Positions 5,915 to 6,361 of a DNA stretch of 6,361 nt are shown here, piece after piece (positions within the stretch are counted from its first letter, which is position 1; every line of letters begins with the position of its first letter). The DNA lies in contig CAJWER010000176.1 of assembly GCA_913030785.1 (NCBI GenBank), forward strand, positions 1 to 6,361, read 5' to 3'. A program made the translations under genes and the position numbers. The notes beneath the pieces are model-generated. The model saw nothing but the letters and a program-made list of their open reading frames with translations. It was not told the origin of the DNA and did no database searches. The DNA is from an uncultured Chloroflexota bacterium (GTDB taxonomy: Bacteria; Chloroflexota; Dehalococcoidia; Lucifugimonadales; CAJWER01).

Positions 5915-6361
5915 CTATCCTATCTTCTGACTTAGCGCCACGAGAGCGTCGAGCTTGCCGAGTGCCGCGCCGCTGTCAATGGACTCGGCTGCCAGTGCGA
6001 CGCCGTCGGACAGCGTTGCGGTCTTGTCCGCCGCCAGAAGAGCTCCGGCCGAGTTGGCCAGCACCATCCTGCGCTCCGGACCCGCTGCTCCACTCAACAC
6101 GTCGCGTACCTTCTGCGCACCCTCTTGGGCATCGGCGATGCCAATGTCCGCGTTGTCCACGCGCTCCAGCCCCAGTTCCTCCGGCGTGACGGTATAGGTC
6201 GAAATCTTACCGTCCCGCAGCTCCCACACGTCGGTGGAGTCGCTGAGCGTGATCTCGTCCAGGCCGTCCCAGCCGTGCACCACTACCGCGTGAGTGCTGC
6301 CCAGTGTCGCCAGAACCGAGGCCATCGTCTCTGCAACGCCAGGGTCAGCGACTCCAATGAG
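5915..6361 (-). CDS. trpD: Anthranilate phosphoribosyltransferase (C-terminal part, cut by window edge)
   Basis: It transfers phosphoribose from PRPP to anthranilate, releasing pyrophosphate, as the entry step of this part of the pathway. The frame is open to the window end; 148 C-terminal residues are visible, a bit under half of the usual 340 or so. Diagnostic sequence is VVVHGWDGLDEI, whose Asp35-Glu36 (numbered from the window edge) correspond to the Mg-binding Asp-Glu pair. Then come VTPEELGLE and the C-terminal helix pattern LANSAGALLAADKTATLSDG, ending in a segment with ESIDSGAALGKLDALVALS. An ATG at 6325 is internal and not the start, since family-like sequence continues upstream (LIGVADPGVAET). 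The PRPP-binding glycine-rich loop lies outside the window. It is the most upstream visible gene of the operon; trpE and trpG, if present, would lie beyond the edge. Confidence 0.95.
   Translation of the reverse strand, partial: LIGVADPGVAETMASVLATLGSTHAVVVHGWDGLDEITLSDSTDVWELRDGKISTYTVTPEELGLERVDNADIGIADAQEGAQKVRDVLSGAAGPERRMVLANSAGALLAADKTATLSDGVALAAESIDSGAALGKLDALVALSQKIG

Overview
The window comes from a bacterium with fairly GC-rich DNA (about 60% in the conserved genes). Genes are tightly packed, start codons are often GTG or TTG, and ribosome binding sites are of the usual purine-rich type. The style of the thiamine-diphosphate enzyme and the gene mix would fit a Chloroflexota-like (for example SAR202/Dehalococcoidia) or similar environmental lineage. 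That is a guess from general resemblance, not something the sequence proves.

The left half (1-2920) is on the plus strand. It starts inside a thiamine-diphosphate-dependent enzyme of the acetolactate synthase/benzoylformate decarboxylase type, cut off at its N-terminus by the window edge. A 95-base gap with a 10-bp inverted repeat follows, then a complete dinB gene for DNA polymerase IV. After dinB comes a gene-poor stretch that holds a possible 31-residue membrane microprotein (2825-2920) behind a very good Shine-Dalgarno sequence.

The right half (3061-6361) is on the minus strand, so the two halves converge around 2921-3060. Read from right to left it is a compact tryptophan operon: the 3' part of trpD, a HAD-family hydrolase gene, trpC and trpF. 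The three junctions are a 2-base gap, a 2-base gap and a 4-base GTGA overlap. trpF is followed by a 48-base imperfect hairpin and a T-rich run on the minus strand, a plausible terminator. Beyond it lies a second HAD-type gene that is broken by an in-frame amber codon and has a degraded catalytic motif.

Functionally, TrpD, TrpF and TrpC carry out successive steps from anthranilate to indole-3-glycerol phosphate. The HAD protein is clearly co-translated with them, yet it is not a textbook member of the pathway and its gene is locally much more AT-rich. The points most worth attention are that HAD gene, the nonsense-interrupted HAD relative downstream of the operon, and the microprotein candidate. 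No mobile element, CRISPR array, tRNA or rRNA was seen.
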